Source of the DNA: Maricaulis sp.
Lineage (GTDB): Bacteria; Pseudomonadota; Alphaproteobacteria; Caulobacterales; Maricaulaceae
Assembly (NCBI GenBank): GCA_002692855.1
Contig: NZMJ01000119.1
Span: 18,365 to 82,364 of the forward strand
DNA: 64,000 nucleotides
Direction of reading: 5' to 3'
The first letter of the stretch is position 1; every line of letters starts with the position of its first letter. This document shows positions 50,544-60,445 of the stretch, piece by piece. The translations under genes were made by a program, and so were the position numbers. Below the pieces are notes generated by a model that searched no databases, was not told the origin of the DNA, and saw only the letters and a program-made list of their open reading frames with translations.

Positions 50544-52086
50544 CGGAAAGCTCCGCTTCGCCCCACAGCATTGGCTGGATGGCCTGCGGCAGGCCTTCAA
50601 CCCGGTCGGAAATCAGCCAGAAGGCGCGTTCATGGAAGAGGGGGATGACAATGTTTTCGCTGAGGATCAGGCGTTCGGCCTGCTGATAGAGGTCGTCGCG
50701 TTCGGCCCGGTCCACAGCCGCTCGCGCGCGCTCGACGATCGCGGCGAAGTCTGCCGCGGCGGCGTCGCCGCTGGAATACCAGTTCATGTTGTCGGCAAAC
50801 TGCCCCGGCGCGAAGGGTTCCAGCATGAAATTCGGTTCGGATTTCAGCCCCCGGTCGAAATGCGCCAGCGCGACGTCGTAATCGCCCGCATCGACCGCCT
50901 GATAGAGCTCGGTCGCGGGCGTGGCCAGAATATCGACCTCAATCCCCGCCCGTCGCCAGTCGTCGGCAACCACCACGGCGATGCGCTCGCGTTCACCGCT
51001 GAGACAGCGCAGGAGAAGTGGCGCGCCCTCCCGCTGAACGGCAATCGTGGCCAGAACCGATGAGGTGAATTCAGATCCCGGAATGATCGTCTCTGTCGGT
51101 GCGGCCACACCCGGCAGGAGGTTGTCGGCTATGAAGGCGCGGTCGATCGCGTCAGCGCAGCGTTGCCGTGTACCAGCGTCCACCCGGTCCCTATTGCATT
51201 TGAGGTAGGTGAACTTCGGCGCGGTATAGGCGTGAAGCTGTTCACCGATCTGTCGGCGCAACAGGTCGATCTGGTTCGCCATCGGATTGTCGGCGAGGTC
51301 ATAGTCGCCGGCTCTGAACAGGCGTTGCCGCGTCGCCGGGTCCTCGACGGCTTCGATATGGACGTTTTCGATCCGTGCCGGATTCCAGGCGCGCGGATTG
51401 CGCCTAAGCTGAAGTGACAGCGCCCCCGCACCCGACACGACAAACGGTCCGCAGCCCACGAAATGCTCGGGCCGTGTCCATCCCGAGCCATGCGCCTCGA
51501 TGGCGTGTCGCGGAAACGGGTAGAATTCGCGCATCAGGAGCGGCAGGAAGCTCAAGGGCGAGGAGAGTTCAAACTCGACCGTCAGCGGCCCGGTGGCGCG
51601 CACGCCCATCGCTTCTGGCGGCGCTTCACCACGAAGGACTTCGGGCGCATTGACCACCGAATAGAAGTCGCCGATCTGGGCAAAGGTCGAGGACGGGTCG
51701 ACAATCCGCTGTGCCGACCAGACGACATCCTGCGCCGTCAGCGGTATGCCGTCCGACCATTGCAGCCCTTCGCGCAGTCGAAACGTCCAGCGCGTCGCAT
51801 TCTCGTTGGCTGACCAGTCTGTCGCCAGGCCGGGCACCACACCGCCCTCTGGTCCATAATCGGTGAGGGGGCCGTGGATCTGCTTGTAGACGAGCGCCGA
51901 AGTCGCGAACTGGCCGATGGCGGGGTCGAGCGAGTCCGGCATGCCACCGATCGCAACGCGCAAAAGGTCGCCTTGCGGCGCATCGCGCCGCCCGCACCCG
52001 GGCAGGGTCGAAAGCGACAGTCCAGCGAGCGAGAGCCCTCCGAGCAGGGTTGCCCGGCGGTTGAGCGGGAGCCCGAGGGGGCTCAA
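50518..52086 (-). CDS. ABC-transporter peptide-binding lipoprotein (SBP family 5)
   Basis: A 522-residue extracytoplasmic binding protein for oligopeptides or related solutes. Twin-arginine-like start (NRRATLLGGLSLAGL) and lipobox TLPGC (Cys about 31). Family 5 features: GMPDSLDPAIGQ, PGLATDWSANENATRWTFRLREGLQWSDG and DVVWSAQRI. No permease or ATPase genes lie near, so its transporter is elsewhere. It lies 36 bp downstream of carA on the same strand and overlaps the HD gene, making an odd carA-SBP-HD-carB order. Confidence 0.88.
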   Translation of the reverse strand: MSPLGLPLNRRATLLGGLSLAGLSLSTLPGCGRRDAPQGDLLRVAIGGMPDSLDPAIGQFATSALVYKQIHGPLTDYGPEGGVVPGLATDWSANENATRWTFRLREGLQWSDGIPLTAQDVVWSAQRIVDPSSTFAQIGDFYSVVNAPEVLRGEAPPEAMGVRATGPLTVEFELSSPLSFLPLLMREFYPFPRHAIEAHGSGWTRPEHFVGCGPFVVSGAGALSLQLRRNPRAWNPARIENVHIEAVEDPATRQRLFRAGDYDLADNPMANQIDLLRRQIGEQLHAYTAPKFTYLKCNRDRVDAGTRQRCADAIDRAFIADNLLPGVAAPTETIIPGSEFTSSVLATIAVQREGAPLLLRCLSGERERIAVVVADDWRRAGIEVDILATPATELYQAVDAGDYDVALAHFDRGLKSEPNFMLEPFAPGQFADNMNWYSSGDAAAADFAAIVERARAAVDRAERDDLYQQAERLILSENIVIPLFHERAFWLISDRVEGLPQAIQPMLWGEAELSDDTVRIEG

Positions 52087-52122
52087 ACCAGCACCTCGCG
52101 GGGGTGAGCCGGGGCGTTCATC

Positions 52123-53304
52123 TCAGGCGCTTTCCTTCAGGGCCGAGACAAACCGTTCGAACACCGCGAAACTGTCCTGCGGACCGGGGCTGGCCTCCGG
52201 GTGATGCTGGACGGCCCAGACCGGCCGGTCCTTCAGCTTGAAGCCGCAATTGGTCCCGTCGAACAGCGATACATGGGTCTGGACCGCATCAGCAGGCAGG
52301 GTGTCCGCATCAACGGCAAAACCGTGATTCATCGACACGATTTCAACCTGTCCCGATTCCAGGTTCTTCACCGGATGGTTCGCCCCGTGATGGCCTTGCA
52401 CCATCTTCAGCGTCTTGCCGCCCAGCGCCAGGGCGAGCATCTGGTGGCCGAGGCAGATACCGAGCGTCGGAACACCCGCATCGATCACGCCGCGAATTGT
52501 TTCAAGCGCGTAGGCGCCCGTCGCGGCCGGATCGCCCGGACCATTGGAGACCAGGACGCCGGCGGGCTTCAGGGCCAGCACATCGGCTGCGCCGGCCGAG
52601 CCGGGCAGGACACGCACGCGCGCACCGGCGCTGGCCAGGCGGCGCAGGATGTTGGCCTTCACTCCGTAGTCGAGCACCACCACCAGCGGACCGTCCGTCG
52701 GTCCGGCGGTATAACCCGTCGTTCCGCTCCAGTCGGCGTCCGACCAGTCGGACGCAGCGGTCGATGACACCGCGCGTGCCAGTTCGCGCCCTTCCATCGT
52801 GGGGGCGCTCGCAGCGAGGGCCTTCAGGGCGTCGAGATCGAACGCACCGTCAGGGTCGTGGGCGATCACGCCCATCGGCATCCCCTCATCGCGGATGCGG
52901 CGGGTCAGTGCGCGCGTATCGACGCCGGTCACGGCGACGATGCCGCGATCCTTCATCCACGCATCGAAGCTCAGCTGGGCACGCCAGTTGGCCGGTTCGG
53001 TGATCGGCGAACGCGAGATCATGCCGACAGCGGCCTTGCGTCCCAGTTCGCTCGAAGCTTCCTCGTCCTCGCTATTCGCTCCGACATTTCCGATATGCGG
53101 GAATGTGAAACACACCACCTGACCGGCATAGGACGGGTCAGCCAGGATCTCCTGATGGCCTGTCATCGCGGTGTTGAAGCACACTTCACCAGTCGCCTGC
53201 CCGGTCTGGCCAGCGCCGAAACCGAACAGGGTCGTGCCGTCTGCAAGCACGATCACCCCGGTCGGACGACCACCCGGGGCTTGATTTTCGTTCGAGGCCG
53301 GCAT
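52123..53304 (-). CDS. carA: Carbamoyl-phosphate synthase small subunit
   Basis: Glutaminase subunit feeding ammonia to CarB. The N-terminal domain includes GYAGQVVCFTFPHIGN-like sequence; the class I amidotransferase triad is Cys in LGICLGHQML (about 275-284) and His/Glu in AVQHHPEASPGP. 393 aa. Divergent from the yqeY-dnaG-rpoD operon across 174 bp (53305-53478), which must hold both promoters; I see no clear leader attenuator there. Confidence 0.96.
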   Translation of the reverse strand: MPASNENQAPGGRPTGVIVLADGTTLFGFGAGQTGQATGEVCFNTAMTGHQEILADPSYAGQVVCFTFPHIGNVGANSEDEEASSELGRKAAVGMISRSPITEPANWRAQLSFDAWMKDRGIVAVTGVDTRALTRRIRDEGMPMGVIAHDPDGAFDLDALKALAASAPTMEGRELARAVSSTAASDWSDADWSGTTGYTAGPTDGPLVVVLDYGVKANILRRLASAGARVRVLPGSAGAADVLALKPAGVLVSNGPGDPAATGAYALETIRGVIDAGVPTLGICLGHQMLALALGGKTLKMVQGHHGANHPVKNLESGQVEIVSMNHGFAVDADTLPADAVQTHVSLFDGTNCGFKLKDRPVWAVQHHPEASPGPQDSFAVFERFVSALKESA

Positions 53305-53478
53305 ATCAGCGCGCTCCTTGGAATTCGGACCCGGAGAGACTACATCACGGGGCCGGAAATTGCCGCGACGTTAGGCAAGCGAAAGACATGCGTCAAGAAT
53401 TCAGGCGCGCCAGAAATCACTGTAAAAACATGGCGTTGCCATCCCTTTCTGCATAACGTCCACTCAGGTTGGTTGAAA

Positions 53479-53946
53479 ATGTCGATACGTGAGCGAATCC
53501 AGTCCGAAATGAAAGCCGCCATGAAGGCGAAGGATGCCGTGCGTCTGTCGACGCTGCGCCTCGTTTCTGCGGCCATCAAGGACCGGGACATCGCAGCCCG
53601 CGCGGAAGACCGCTGCGGCGGCTGCGACAAGGCCGAAATGATGGCCATCCTCCAGAAGCTCGCCAAGCAACGCGACGACAGTGCCGAGATGTATGAGAAG
53701 GCCGGCCGGCTGGACCTGGCCGAGCGCGAACGCGCGGAAGCCGACATCGTGCGCGAATTCCTGCCCAAGCCGATGGACGAAGCCGAGATCGAGCAGGCCG
53801 CGCGCGGCGTCGTCAGCGAGTTGAACGCCTCGGGCCTGAAGGACATGGGCAAGTGCATGGGCGCGCTCAAGGAACGTTTTGCCGGCCGCATGGATTTCGG
53901 CAAGGCAGGCGCCAAGGTGAAATCCCTTCTGCAGGATGTCGCTTGA
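53479..53946 (+). CDS. GatB/YqeY domain protein
   Basis: A 155-residue protein homologous to YqeY and the tRNA-binding tail of GatB. SIRERIQSEMKAAMKAKDAVRLSTLRLV is the family N-terminus, AILQKLAKQRDDSAEMYEKAGR and ADIVREFLPKPM the middle, and LKDMGKCMGALKERFAGRMDFG the C-terminal helical part. Its role in bacteria is not settled. The start is ATG 53479. First gene of the conserved yqeY-dnaG-rpoD order. Confidence 0.93.
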   Translation: MSIRERIQSEMKAAMKAKDAVRLSTLRLVSAAIKDRDIAARAEDRCGGCDKAEMMAILQKLAKQRDDSAEMYEKAGRLDLAERERAEADIVREFLPKPMDEAEIEQAARGVVSELNASGLKDMGKCMGALKERFAGRMDFGKAGAKVKSLLQDVA

Positions 53947-53986
53947 TCTGATGGCGCCCCGACGCGCCGCAGGTTAGTCTCGCGGC

Positions 53987-55810
53987 ATGCGCCTCACCGA
54001 CGACTTCAAGGATGAAATCCGTGCGCGGATCCGCCTGTCCGACCTGATTGGCCGGACGGTGCCCCTGAAGCGTCAGGGGCGCGAATTTGCCGGCCTGTCC
54101 CCCTTCAAGAAAGAGCGCACACCGTCCTTTTTCGTCAACGACGAAAAGCGATTCTACCATTGCTTTGCCTCCGGCGAGCACGGGGACGCGTTCGACTGGC
54201 TGATGAAGATGGAAGGCCTGAACTTCATGGAGGCCGCTGAGCGGCTGGCCGGCGAGGCGGGCATGTCCCTGCCGGCGCCCGATCCGGAAGCCGCCCAGAA
54301 GGCCGAGGCCCGCAAATCCCTCATCGAGTGGATGGAAGCGGCGCAACGCTTCTTCGAGCAGTCTCTGCGCGCTCGCGCCGGCACCAATGCGCGCCGCTAC
54401 CTGGAAAGCCGCGGACTGTCACCGGACGACTGGAAGCGGTTCGGTATCGGCTATGCACCCGAAAGCCGGTCGGCCCTGAAGGACGAGTTGATCCAGTCAG
54501 GCGCGCACGCACGCGAACTGATCGACTGCGGTCTCCTGATCAATCCCGAGGATTCCGGCCAGCCCTACGACCGGTTTCGCGACCGCGTGATGTTCCCGAT
54601 CCGCGATCCGCGCGGGCGGCTGGTTGCGTTCGGCGGAAGGGCGCTGAACAAGCAGGCGCGGGCCAAGTATCTGAACTCGCCCGAGACGCCGATCTTCCAT
54701 AAGGGGTCGACCCTTTACCGCTACCCCGAAGCCCGCCGCGCAGCATCCGACCCGACATCGGGCGCCAAGGGCCTGATCGTCGCGGAAGGCTATCTCGACG
54801 CGATCGCCTTCGCGCGGGCCGGAATGGACTACGCCGTCGCGCCGCTGGGCACCGCGCTGACCGAAGACCAGCTCACCCTGCTCTGGCGGGCCGGCAGCGA
54901 ACCGGTCCTGTGCTTCGATGGCGACGAGGCCGGTCGCCGTGCCGCCGCCAATGCGGCCGACCGGACCTTGCCCTTGCTGGAGCCGGGGCGGTCCTTGCGC
55001 TTTGTCTTCCTGCCCGAGGGCAAGGATCCCGATGACATGCTGCGCGAGGAGGGGGCGGCGGCACTGCGCGCGGCCGTCAGTCAGACCCGGCCCTTGTCCC
55101 AGCTGTTGTGGGACCGGGAGGCCGATGCCGAGCCGCTGGACGATCCCGATCGCCGCGCTGCCTTCCGGCGCCGTATCCGCGCGCTTCTGTCAAAAATCGC
55201 CAACCCCGACGTCCGGGAGGAATACCGCGCGGATTTCGATACGCGCATGGCGACGCTGTTCGGTACCCAGCGCCGGACCCGGGAGGGCGGACGCTGGCGC
55301 AAGGATGCGCAGCCCGGCCCGACGGGCGAACTCAAACGCGCGGTATCGGGCGAAAGCCCGCGTGCGCCCTTGCGTCACCTGCTGCTTGCAGCGATCGAAT
55401 ACCCGGAAATCGCGGAAAATCAGACCGAGACTCTGGCGGGTCTGCCCTGTGGTTCGCTTGACTCCTTGCGCAACGCCGTTCTAGACGCCTGCGCTTCCGG
55501 AAAGCTGTCTGAAGATGGCGGTTTGCGGGCGGTGCTGGAGGCAGAAGGGTTCTCGGACATCTTGCGTCGGCTGGAGAGCGACCGGATTCCCATGCGCGCG
55601 GCGCTGGGTGGATCCGAGGCGCCGCTGGCACAGCGCGAGACGGCTTGGATTAGGCTCGCGGCTTCCTATATGGAACGGTTGGGCAAGGAAACCAAGCGCG
55701 AGGAAATCCGTAACCGTCTGGTCGAAGAGATCGGCCGGGGGGATTCGGACGGTTTGCGCCGCATGGTGGAAGCATTCCGCCGGACCGGCGAAGGGGATGG
55801 TTCGTTGTGA
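53987..55810 (+). CDS. dnaG: DNA primase
   Basis: Makes RNA primers for replication. The N-terminal CHC2-type domain (about 25-95) reads [12 protein letters not shown] and [11 protein letters not shown]: of the usual Cys-His-Cys-Cys zinc ligands only one Cys remains, which I recall as common in alphaproteobacterial DnaG. The catalytic TOPRIM domain has [15 protein letters not shown] (about 264-278) and [12 protein letters not shown] (about 306-317). The C-terminal helicase-binding domain follows. 607 aa. Followed by rpoD, 67 bp downstream. Confidence 0.96.
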   Translation: MRLTDDFKDEIRARIRLSDLIGRTVPLKRQGREFAGLSPFKKERTPSFFVNDEKRFYHCFASGEHGDAFDWLMKMEGLNFMEAAERLAGEAGMSLPAPDPEAAQKAEARKSLIEWMEAAQRFFEQSLRARAGTNARRYLESRGLSPDDWKRFGIGYAPESRSALKDELIQSGAHARELIDCGLLINPEDSGQPYDRFRDRVMFPIRDPRGRLVAFGGRALNKQARAKYLNSPETPIFHKGSTLYRYPEARRAASDPTSGAKGLIVAEGYLDAIAFARAGMDYAVAPLGTALTEDQLTLLWRAGSEPVLCFDGDEAGRRAAANAADRTLPLLEPGRSLRFVFLPEGKDPDDMLREEGAAALRAAVSQTRPLSQLLWDREADAEPLDDPDRRAAFRRRIRALLSKIANPDVREEYRADFDTRMATLFGTQRRTREGGRWRKDAQPGPTGELKRAVSGESPRAPLRHLLLAAIEYPEIAENQTETLAGLPCGSLDSLRNAVLDACASGKLSEDGGLRAVLEAEGFSDILRRLESDRIPMRAALGGSEAPLAQRETAWIRLAASYMERLGKETKREEIRNRLVEEIGRGDSDGLRRMVEAFRRTGEGDGSL

Positions 55811-55877
55811 CGCACAGCGGGACCGAAATCGGCATCACTTCCGGCGGCTGCAGCGCCAAGTGGGAATTATAGGGCGA

Positions 55878-58004
55878 ATGAGCAAAACCACCCAAGAGGC
55901 CACGACCACGCAGGAGCCGCAGGACGGCCCCATCCTCGATCTCAACGATCAGGGCGTGAAGACCTTTATCAAGTCGGCGAAGAAGCGCGGCTATGTCACC
56001 CATGACGAGCTGGTCCAGGTCCTGCCGGAGGATGAATTCACCTCCGAGCAGATCGAGGACGTGCTTGCGAAGCTCTCTGAAATGGGTGTCAACGTCATCG
56101 ACGCCGAAGAGCAGGATGACGACGGCGACAGCGACGGCAAGGACGAAAAGTCGTCTGGCAAGGCGCGCGCGCGGGCATCGAGCTCCGACGATGATGACGA
56201 CAGCAGCGACGATGACGACGAAGAGGAATCCGGTTCGCGGTCGCGTGCGGTAACCGACAAGTCGAAGACCGCTGTCGCCGGGCAAAACACACCGGCCTCT
56301 GCCGACCGCACAGATGACCCTGTGCGCATGTATCTGCGCGAGATGGGTTCGGTCGAGCTTTTGTCCCGTGAAGGCGAGATCGCCATCGCCAAGCGGATCG
56401 AAGCCGGCCGCAATGCGATGATCCGCGGCCTGTGCGAAAGCCCGCTGACCTTCGAAGCCATCATGGTCTGGCGCGACGAACTGGCCGAAGGTCAGGTCCT
56501 GCTGCGCGACATTATCGACCTGGAGGCGACCTTCGCGGGCAAGAACCCGCAGCCGGATTATTCCGAGGGCGGCCGCCCCGACCAGCAGCCCGGCGCCCAG
56601 AACAAGAAGCCCGGCCAGCGTGACGAGACCAAGGATGACAAGTCCAAGGACGAGAAATCCAAGGACGAGAATGGCGACGACACCGAGAGCGACGAAAACA
56701 AGTCTGACGACGACGATGAAGACGAGGATGAAGGCGTAAACCTGTCGCTGTCCGCGATGGAAGCTGAACTGCGCGACGGGATCATGGAGATCCTCGATGC
56801 GGTCGCGAACGACTTCAATGCCTTCCGCAAGCTTCAGGACAAGCTCGTTGAATCCCGCAATGCGGGCAAGGACTTGTCCAAGAAGGAGCGCGAGAAGTAC
56901 GACGAGCTTCAGAACAATATCGTCACCGAGCTCAACAGCCTGCACCTGAACAATGCGCGTATCGAGGCGCTGGTTGACCAGCTTTATGCGATCAACCGCG
57001 AATTGATGGCGCTGGAAGGCAAGATGCTGCGCATGGCCGACGCGCACGGCGTGCCGCGGGCCAGCTTCATGAAGGCTTACTTCGGAAACGAAACAAGCCC
57101 AGAGTGGATTGCCAACATGGCCGGCGAGTCCAAGGCATGGGACCGCTTTATCGAGCGCGAGGCCAAGGACGCCGAAGTGTTGCGCGTCCAGATTGCCGAG
57201 TTGGCGCAGCGTTCCGGCGTTCCGGTCGATGATTTCCGCCGCATCGTGAAGTCCGTCCAGAAAGGCGAGCGCGAGGCGCGCATCGCCAAGAAGGAAATGG
57301 TCGAGGCCAATCTTCGCCTCGTTATTTCGATTGCGAAGAAATATACCAATCGCGGCCTGCAATTCCTCGACCTGATCCAGGAAGGCAATATCGGCCTGAT
57401 GAAGGCGGTCGATAAGTTCGAATACCGCCGCGGTTACAAGTTCTCGACCTATGCGACCTGGTGGATCCGCCAGGCCATCACCCGCTCGATCGCTGACCAG
57501 GCGCGCACCATCCGCATCCCGGTCCACATGATCGAGACGATCAACAAGATCGTGCGCACCTCTCGCCAGGTGCTCCACGAGATCGGCCGCGAGCCAACCC
57601 CGGAAGAGCTTGCCGAAAAGCTCGGAATGCCGCTGGAGAAGGTTCGCAAGGTGATGAAGATCGCCAAGGAACCGATCTCGCTCGAAACGCCAATTGGCGA
57701 CGAGGAAGACAGCCATCTGGGTGACTTCATCGAGGACAAGAATGCCGTTCTGCCGATCGACGCGGCGATCCACGCGAACTTGCGCGAGACCACGACCCGT
57801 GTCCTCGCCTCGCTGACCCCGCGTGAGGAACGCGTGCTGCGCATGCGCTTCGGCATCGGCATGAACACCGACCACACGCTCGAAGAGGTGGGCCAGCAAT
57901 TCTCAGTGACCCGTGAGCGTATCCGCCAGATCGAGGCCAAGGCGCTCAGGAAGCTGAAACACCCGAGCCGGAGCCGGAAGCTGCGGAGCTTCCTGGACAA
58001 CTGA
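55878..58004 (+). CDS. rpoD: RNA polymerase sigma factor RpoD (sigma-70)
   Basis: Housekeeping sigma factor, 708 aa. Region 1.1 (about 18-75), region 1.2 ([21 protein letters not shown], from about 142), region 2 ([19 protein letters not shown]), region 3, and region 4 ([16 protein letters not shown] and [17 protein letters not shown]). Two acidic low-complexity inserts, after region 1.1 (about 78-120) and in the non-conserved region (about 245-290), make it longer than E. coli RpoD (613). The start is ATG 55878 (MSKTTQEA); the frame above overlaps dnaG out of frame. Terminator at 58050. Confidence 0.97.
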   Translation: MSKTTQEATTTQEPQDGPILDLNDQGVKTFIKSAKKRGYVTHDELVQVLPEDEFTSEQIEDVLAKLSEMGVNVIDAEEQDDDGDSDGKDEKSSGKARARASSSDDDDDSSDDDDEEESGSRSRAVTDKSKTAVAGQNTPASADRTDDPVRMYLREMGSVELLSREGEIAIAKRIEAGRNAMIRGLCESPLTFEAIMVWRDELAEGQVLLRDIIDLEATFAGKNPQPDYSEGGRPDQQPGAQNKKPGQRDETKDDKSKDEKSKDENGDDTESDENKSDDDDEDEDEGVNLSLSAMEAELRDGIMEILDAVANDFNAFRKLQDKLVESRNAGKDLSKKEREKYDELQNNIVTELNSLHLNNARIEALVDQLYAINRELMALEGKMLRMADAHGVPRASFMKAYFGNETSPEWIANMAGESKAWDRFIEREAKDAEVLRVQIAELAQRSGVPVDDFRRIVKSVQKGEREARIAKKEMVEANLRLVISIAKKYTNRGLQFLDLIQEGNIGLMKAVDKFEYRRGYKFSTYATWWIRQAITRSIADQARTIRIPVHMIETINKIVRTSRQVLHEIGREPTPEELAEKLGMPLEKVRKVMKIAKEPISLETPIGDEEDSHLGDFIEDKNAVLPIDAAIHANLRETTTRVLASLTPREERVLRMRFGIGMNTDHTLEEVGQQFSVTRERIRQIEAKALRKLKHPSRSRKLRSFLDN

Positions 58005-58049
58005 GGCACGGCGTCTCTCCGGACTCGATCCAGAATTCAGTCTATATTT

Positions 58050-58085
58050 CGGCCCATCGGCAAGTCCGGTGGGCCGAGTTGTTTT
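58050..58085 (+). terminator. rpoD rho-independent terminator
   Basis: CGGCCCA (58050-58056) with TGGGCCG (58070-58076), inner CGG/CCG pairing, then AGTTGTTTT. It lies 46 nt after the rpoD stop. Confidence 0.8.
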
Positions 58086-58099
58086 AATGGGAGAGATTC

Positions 58100-58552
58100 A
58101 TGTCCGACCTGAAAATCCGCGCCGCGCGTTCGAAGGATGCGGCGGCCATCGCCAAGCTTTCAAAAGAGCTCAACGAGGTCGTCAACGACTCCACCGAGCA
58201 CTGCACGCCGGAAAACATCAAGGCGACCCTCTTCTACCATGACACCAGCTTCCACGTGCTCGTCGCCGAGAAAGCCGACGGTGAGATTATCGGTTACGCT
58301 GTCTGGCACGCCTTCTATGACAGCGGCCATGGCGGCGCCGGGGCCTGGCTGGCCGAGGTGTGTGTCGGCAAGCACGGTCGCGGCGAGGGCGCGGGCCGCG
58401 CCCTCTTTGAAGCCGTCGTGGAAGACGTAAAGGACAGCCCGGCGACCTTCATGATGTGGACCTCTTCGGAAACCGACGCGGCCGAAGGCCTCTATGAAAG
58501 CTCGGGCGGCTATTCCAAGGGGGTGAAGCGCTGGGAATTGAACGGGCTATAA
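58100..58552 (+). CDS. GNAT-family N-acetyltransferase
   Basis: A 150-residue acetyltransferase. The acetyl-CoA site is VCVGKHGRGEGAGRALFEAV (motif A, R/Q-x2-G-x-G/A, about 92-111), preceded by the strand GYAVWHAFYDSG. Resembles the diamine acetyltransferase-like branch (AWLAEVCV). Substrate unknown. GGGAGAG before ATG 58100. Followed by yjbQ 7 bp downstream, likely cotranscribed. Confidence 0.85.
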   Translation: MSDLKIRAARSKDAAAIAKLSKELNEVVNDSTEHCTPENIKATLFYHDTSFHVLVAEKADGEIIGYAVWHAFYDSGHGGAGAWLAEVCVGKHGRGEGAGRALFEAVVEDVKDSPATFMMWTSSETDAAEGLYESSGGYSKGVKRWELNGL

Positions 58553-58559
58553 TTCGCTC

Positions 58560-58982
58560 ATGCCCCAGACCGTCATCACCGTCGAAACCACCGGTCCCGG
58601 CCTGTTTGATTTTACCCGCGCAGCGGACAGCTTTGTGCGGGACGCTGGCGCGGACGAGGGGCTGTTGACGGTCTTCGCGCGTCACACCTCGTGCTCGCTC
58701 GTGATCCAGGAAAACGCCGACCCGGACGTGCGCCGTGACCTCGACGAATTCTTCCGCCGTCTCGTCCCGCCCGCGAACGATCCGTCCATGCGCTGGTTGC
58801 GGCACACGACCGAGGGGCCGGACGACATGCCCGCCCATATCAAGGCGGCGCTGACCCAGACCTCCATCGGTATTCCCGTCTCGGGTGGGCGATTGGCGCT
58901 GGGGATGTGGCAGGGAATCTACCTGTTCGAGCACCGCGACCGCCCCCACACCCGCCAGGTTGTGCTTCATCTCGGCCCGTGA
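58560..58982 (+). CDS. yjbQ: YjbQ/UPF0047 family protein
   Basis: A 140-residue protein of the family annotated as secondary thiamine-phosphate synthase, because E. coli YjbQ has weak activity of that kind; the true role is open. The conserved block FARHTSCSLVIQENADPDV (about 41-59) and the C-terminal GTWQGIYLFEHR-like segment (GMWQGIYLFEHRDRPHTRQV) are present, with the metal-binding His residues. Confidence 0.92.
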   Translation: MPQTVITVETTGPGLFDFTRAADSFVRDAGADEGLLTVFARHTSCSLVIQENADPDVRRDLDEFFRRLVPPANDPSMRWLRHTTEGPDDMPAHIKAALTQTSIGIPVSGGRLALGMWQGIYLFEHRDRPHTRQVVLHLGP

Positions 58983-59003
58983 GCGGGACGGGCAAAGGCA
59001 AAC

Positions 59004-59028
59004 GGCGGACGGGTATGTCCCGTCCGCC
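59004..59028 (-). terminator. Terminator of the minus-strand secreted-protein gene
   Basis: GGCGGACGGG (59004-59013) pairs perfectly with CCCGTCCGCC (59019-59028); on the minus strand it is followed by GTTTGCC. It may also stop yjbQ transcripts. Confidence 0.6.
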
Positions 59029-59055
59029 GCGCCAACGCTCAGATGATGCCTAGGC

Positions 59056-60261
59056 TCAGTCGATCTCGTCGGGCTCGACGCCGCTGAGATGCTGAACGGC
59101 CGGAAGGATCATACCGGCTTCGCCTTCGTCCTCGGTGGAACGAACATCGTCAGTCTGGCCGGTTGCGCCGCCATCGGTGGATTCTCCGTCCACGCCTTCA
59201 AACTTGACGAAGGTCGCACCGCCTTCCTCCGGATCCGTCGGGGCTGCGATGTCCGGCCGGGAGGGCTGCCGGGCGGGCGAACGCTGCTCGGTATCACCAT
59301 CGCTGTCCTGGGGAGCTGCCTGCTGGCGAGGCGCCGGAGTGCGCCGCTGCGATTTCCGGCCATCGCCGCTGATATCACCGGCAGCGACGCTGACGCCGCC
59401 CCGACGCCCCGAATTGCGGGTATCGACATCCCGGGCCGGTTCGCCGGCACGCGCCGGGCGGCTGTTGCGGGCGGGCGGAGCTGCGGCTGATCCGCGTGTC
59501 GTGGCCTGGTCACGCGCCCGGTCGGGCACCTGCGCTGCAACCGTGTTGGCCGTGTCCATCGCCGTCAGGGGCGAGGCGATGTCTGCATCGCCGTGATAGA
59601 AGACATGCACGGGGACCTCGATCGAGCGAAGTCCGGCATATTCGTAACTGCCGTTTTGCGTGGTGCGGGTGCACCAGCCCACGGCGTTGAGCGTGATCGT
59701 CGTTTCAAAGACGTCGTCGACACGCAGGAAATCAGCGGCATCTCCGGCGCCATTCTCGATGAAGAATTCCATCCGGTCTTCGACCAGGTCGACGGCATTG
59801 AAGCCGGACAGATTGACCCCGCCGCTGCCTTCGGACGACAGGACGAGTGGCGCCTCGATCGAGAAATTCGTTTGCGGGTAATCGGCGTTGAAGACCTGGA
59901 ATGGCGACTGGCTCCAGGGGCCGATGGGCAGAAGGTCGGCGCCGTTCTGGGATGCGGCGACGTGAGCGTTCCCGAACACGATGCGGGCCTTTGAGATCCG
60001 GACATGGCCGGACAGATCGTCATTGCAGAACAACTGGCCCTGCACCGGAATGACCAGCGGGTCAGACACCATGCGCAGGTTGCGGTCAGCCGGATCGGTC
60101 GAATTCGACATGTTGCGGACCGACAGGTTGATTGCCGCGATGTTGTTGGTGATCGTGATGTTCTCGACACCGACCGAAAGATCGGTCTGGTTGGCGAGAA
60201 CGGGCGAAGCGAGCAGAACCGCTGCGGCGGCCCCTGAAAGCAGTCTGGAATAGTAAGTCAT
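59056..60261 (-). CDS. Secreted protein with disordered charged C-terminal half
   Basis: A 401-residue protein. Signal peptide to about residue 23 (SPVLANQ). Residues 24-225 look like a beta-rich domain (DLSVGVENITITNNIAAINLSVRN, two cysteines at LFCNDD and GWCTRT); the remaining 175 residues are low complexity, rich in Arg, Ala, Pro, Ser, Asp and Gly, and end acidic. No family is recognised. It may be an envelope or surface protein. Divergent from the HTH regulator across 184 bp. Confidence 0.68.
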   Translation of the reverse strand: MTYYSRLLSGAAAAVLLASPVLANQTDLSVGVENITITNNIAAINLSVRNMSNSTDPADRNLRMVSDPLVIPVQGQLFCNDDLSGHVRISKARIVFGNAHVAASQNGADLLPIGPWSQSPFQVFNADYPQTNFSIEAPLVLSSEGSGGVNLSGFNAVDLVEDRMEFFIENGAGDAADFLRVDDVFETTITLNAVGWCTRTTQNGSYEYAGLRSIEVPVHVFYHGDADIASPLTAMDTANTVAAQVPDRARDQATTRGSAAAPPARNSRPARAGEPARDVDTRNSGRRGGVSVAAGDISGDGRKSQRRTPAPRQQAAPQDSDGDTEQRSPARQPSRPDIAAPTDPEEGGATFVKFEGVDGESTDGGATGQTDDVRSTEDEGEAGMILPAVQHLSGVEPDEID

Positions 60262-60387
60262 ACGCGTCTCCTGATGTTGAAAGACCGCGCCAGTCCCTCA
60301 ACGAAAGCGCGGTAGTTACGAGACGGGTTATGTCTTCCTTGCACCCATGCGCGCAGGTGCAGCAAAGAGCGTCATCGCGCGCCGGGG

Positions 60388-60443
60388 GTTGCATGCGGGT
60401 TGCATTTAGTTGCACGCGTCACCGCGAAGTGCGAAACTTCGCG
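60388..60443. promoter_or_regulatory. Phased GTTGCA repeats and a dyad before the HTH gene
   Basis: GTTGCA occurs at 60388, 60399 and 60409, that is 11 and 10 bp apart, on one face of the helix. Right after them CGCGAAGT (60423-60430) and ACTTCGCG (60436-60443) form a perfect 8-bp dyad ending 2 nt before the ATG at 60446, where no ribosome-binding site is seen. Likely operators for autoregulation of the HTH gene; the gap also serves the divergent secreted-protein gene. Confidence 0.5.
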
Positions 60444-60445
60444 TC

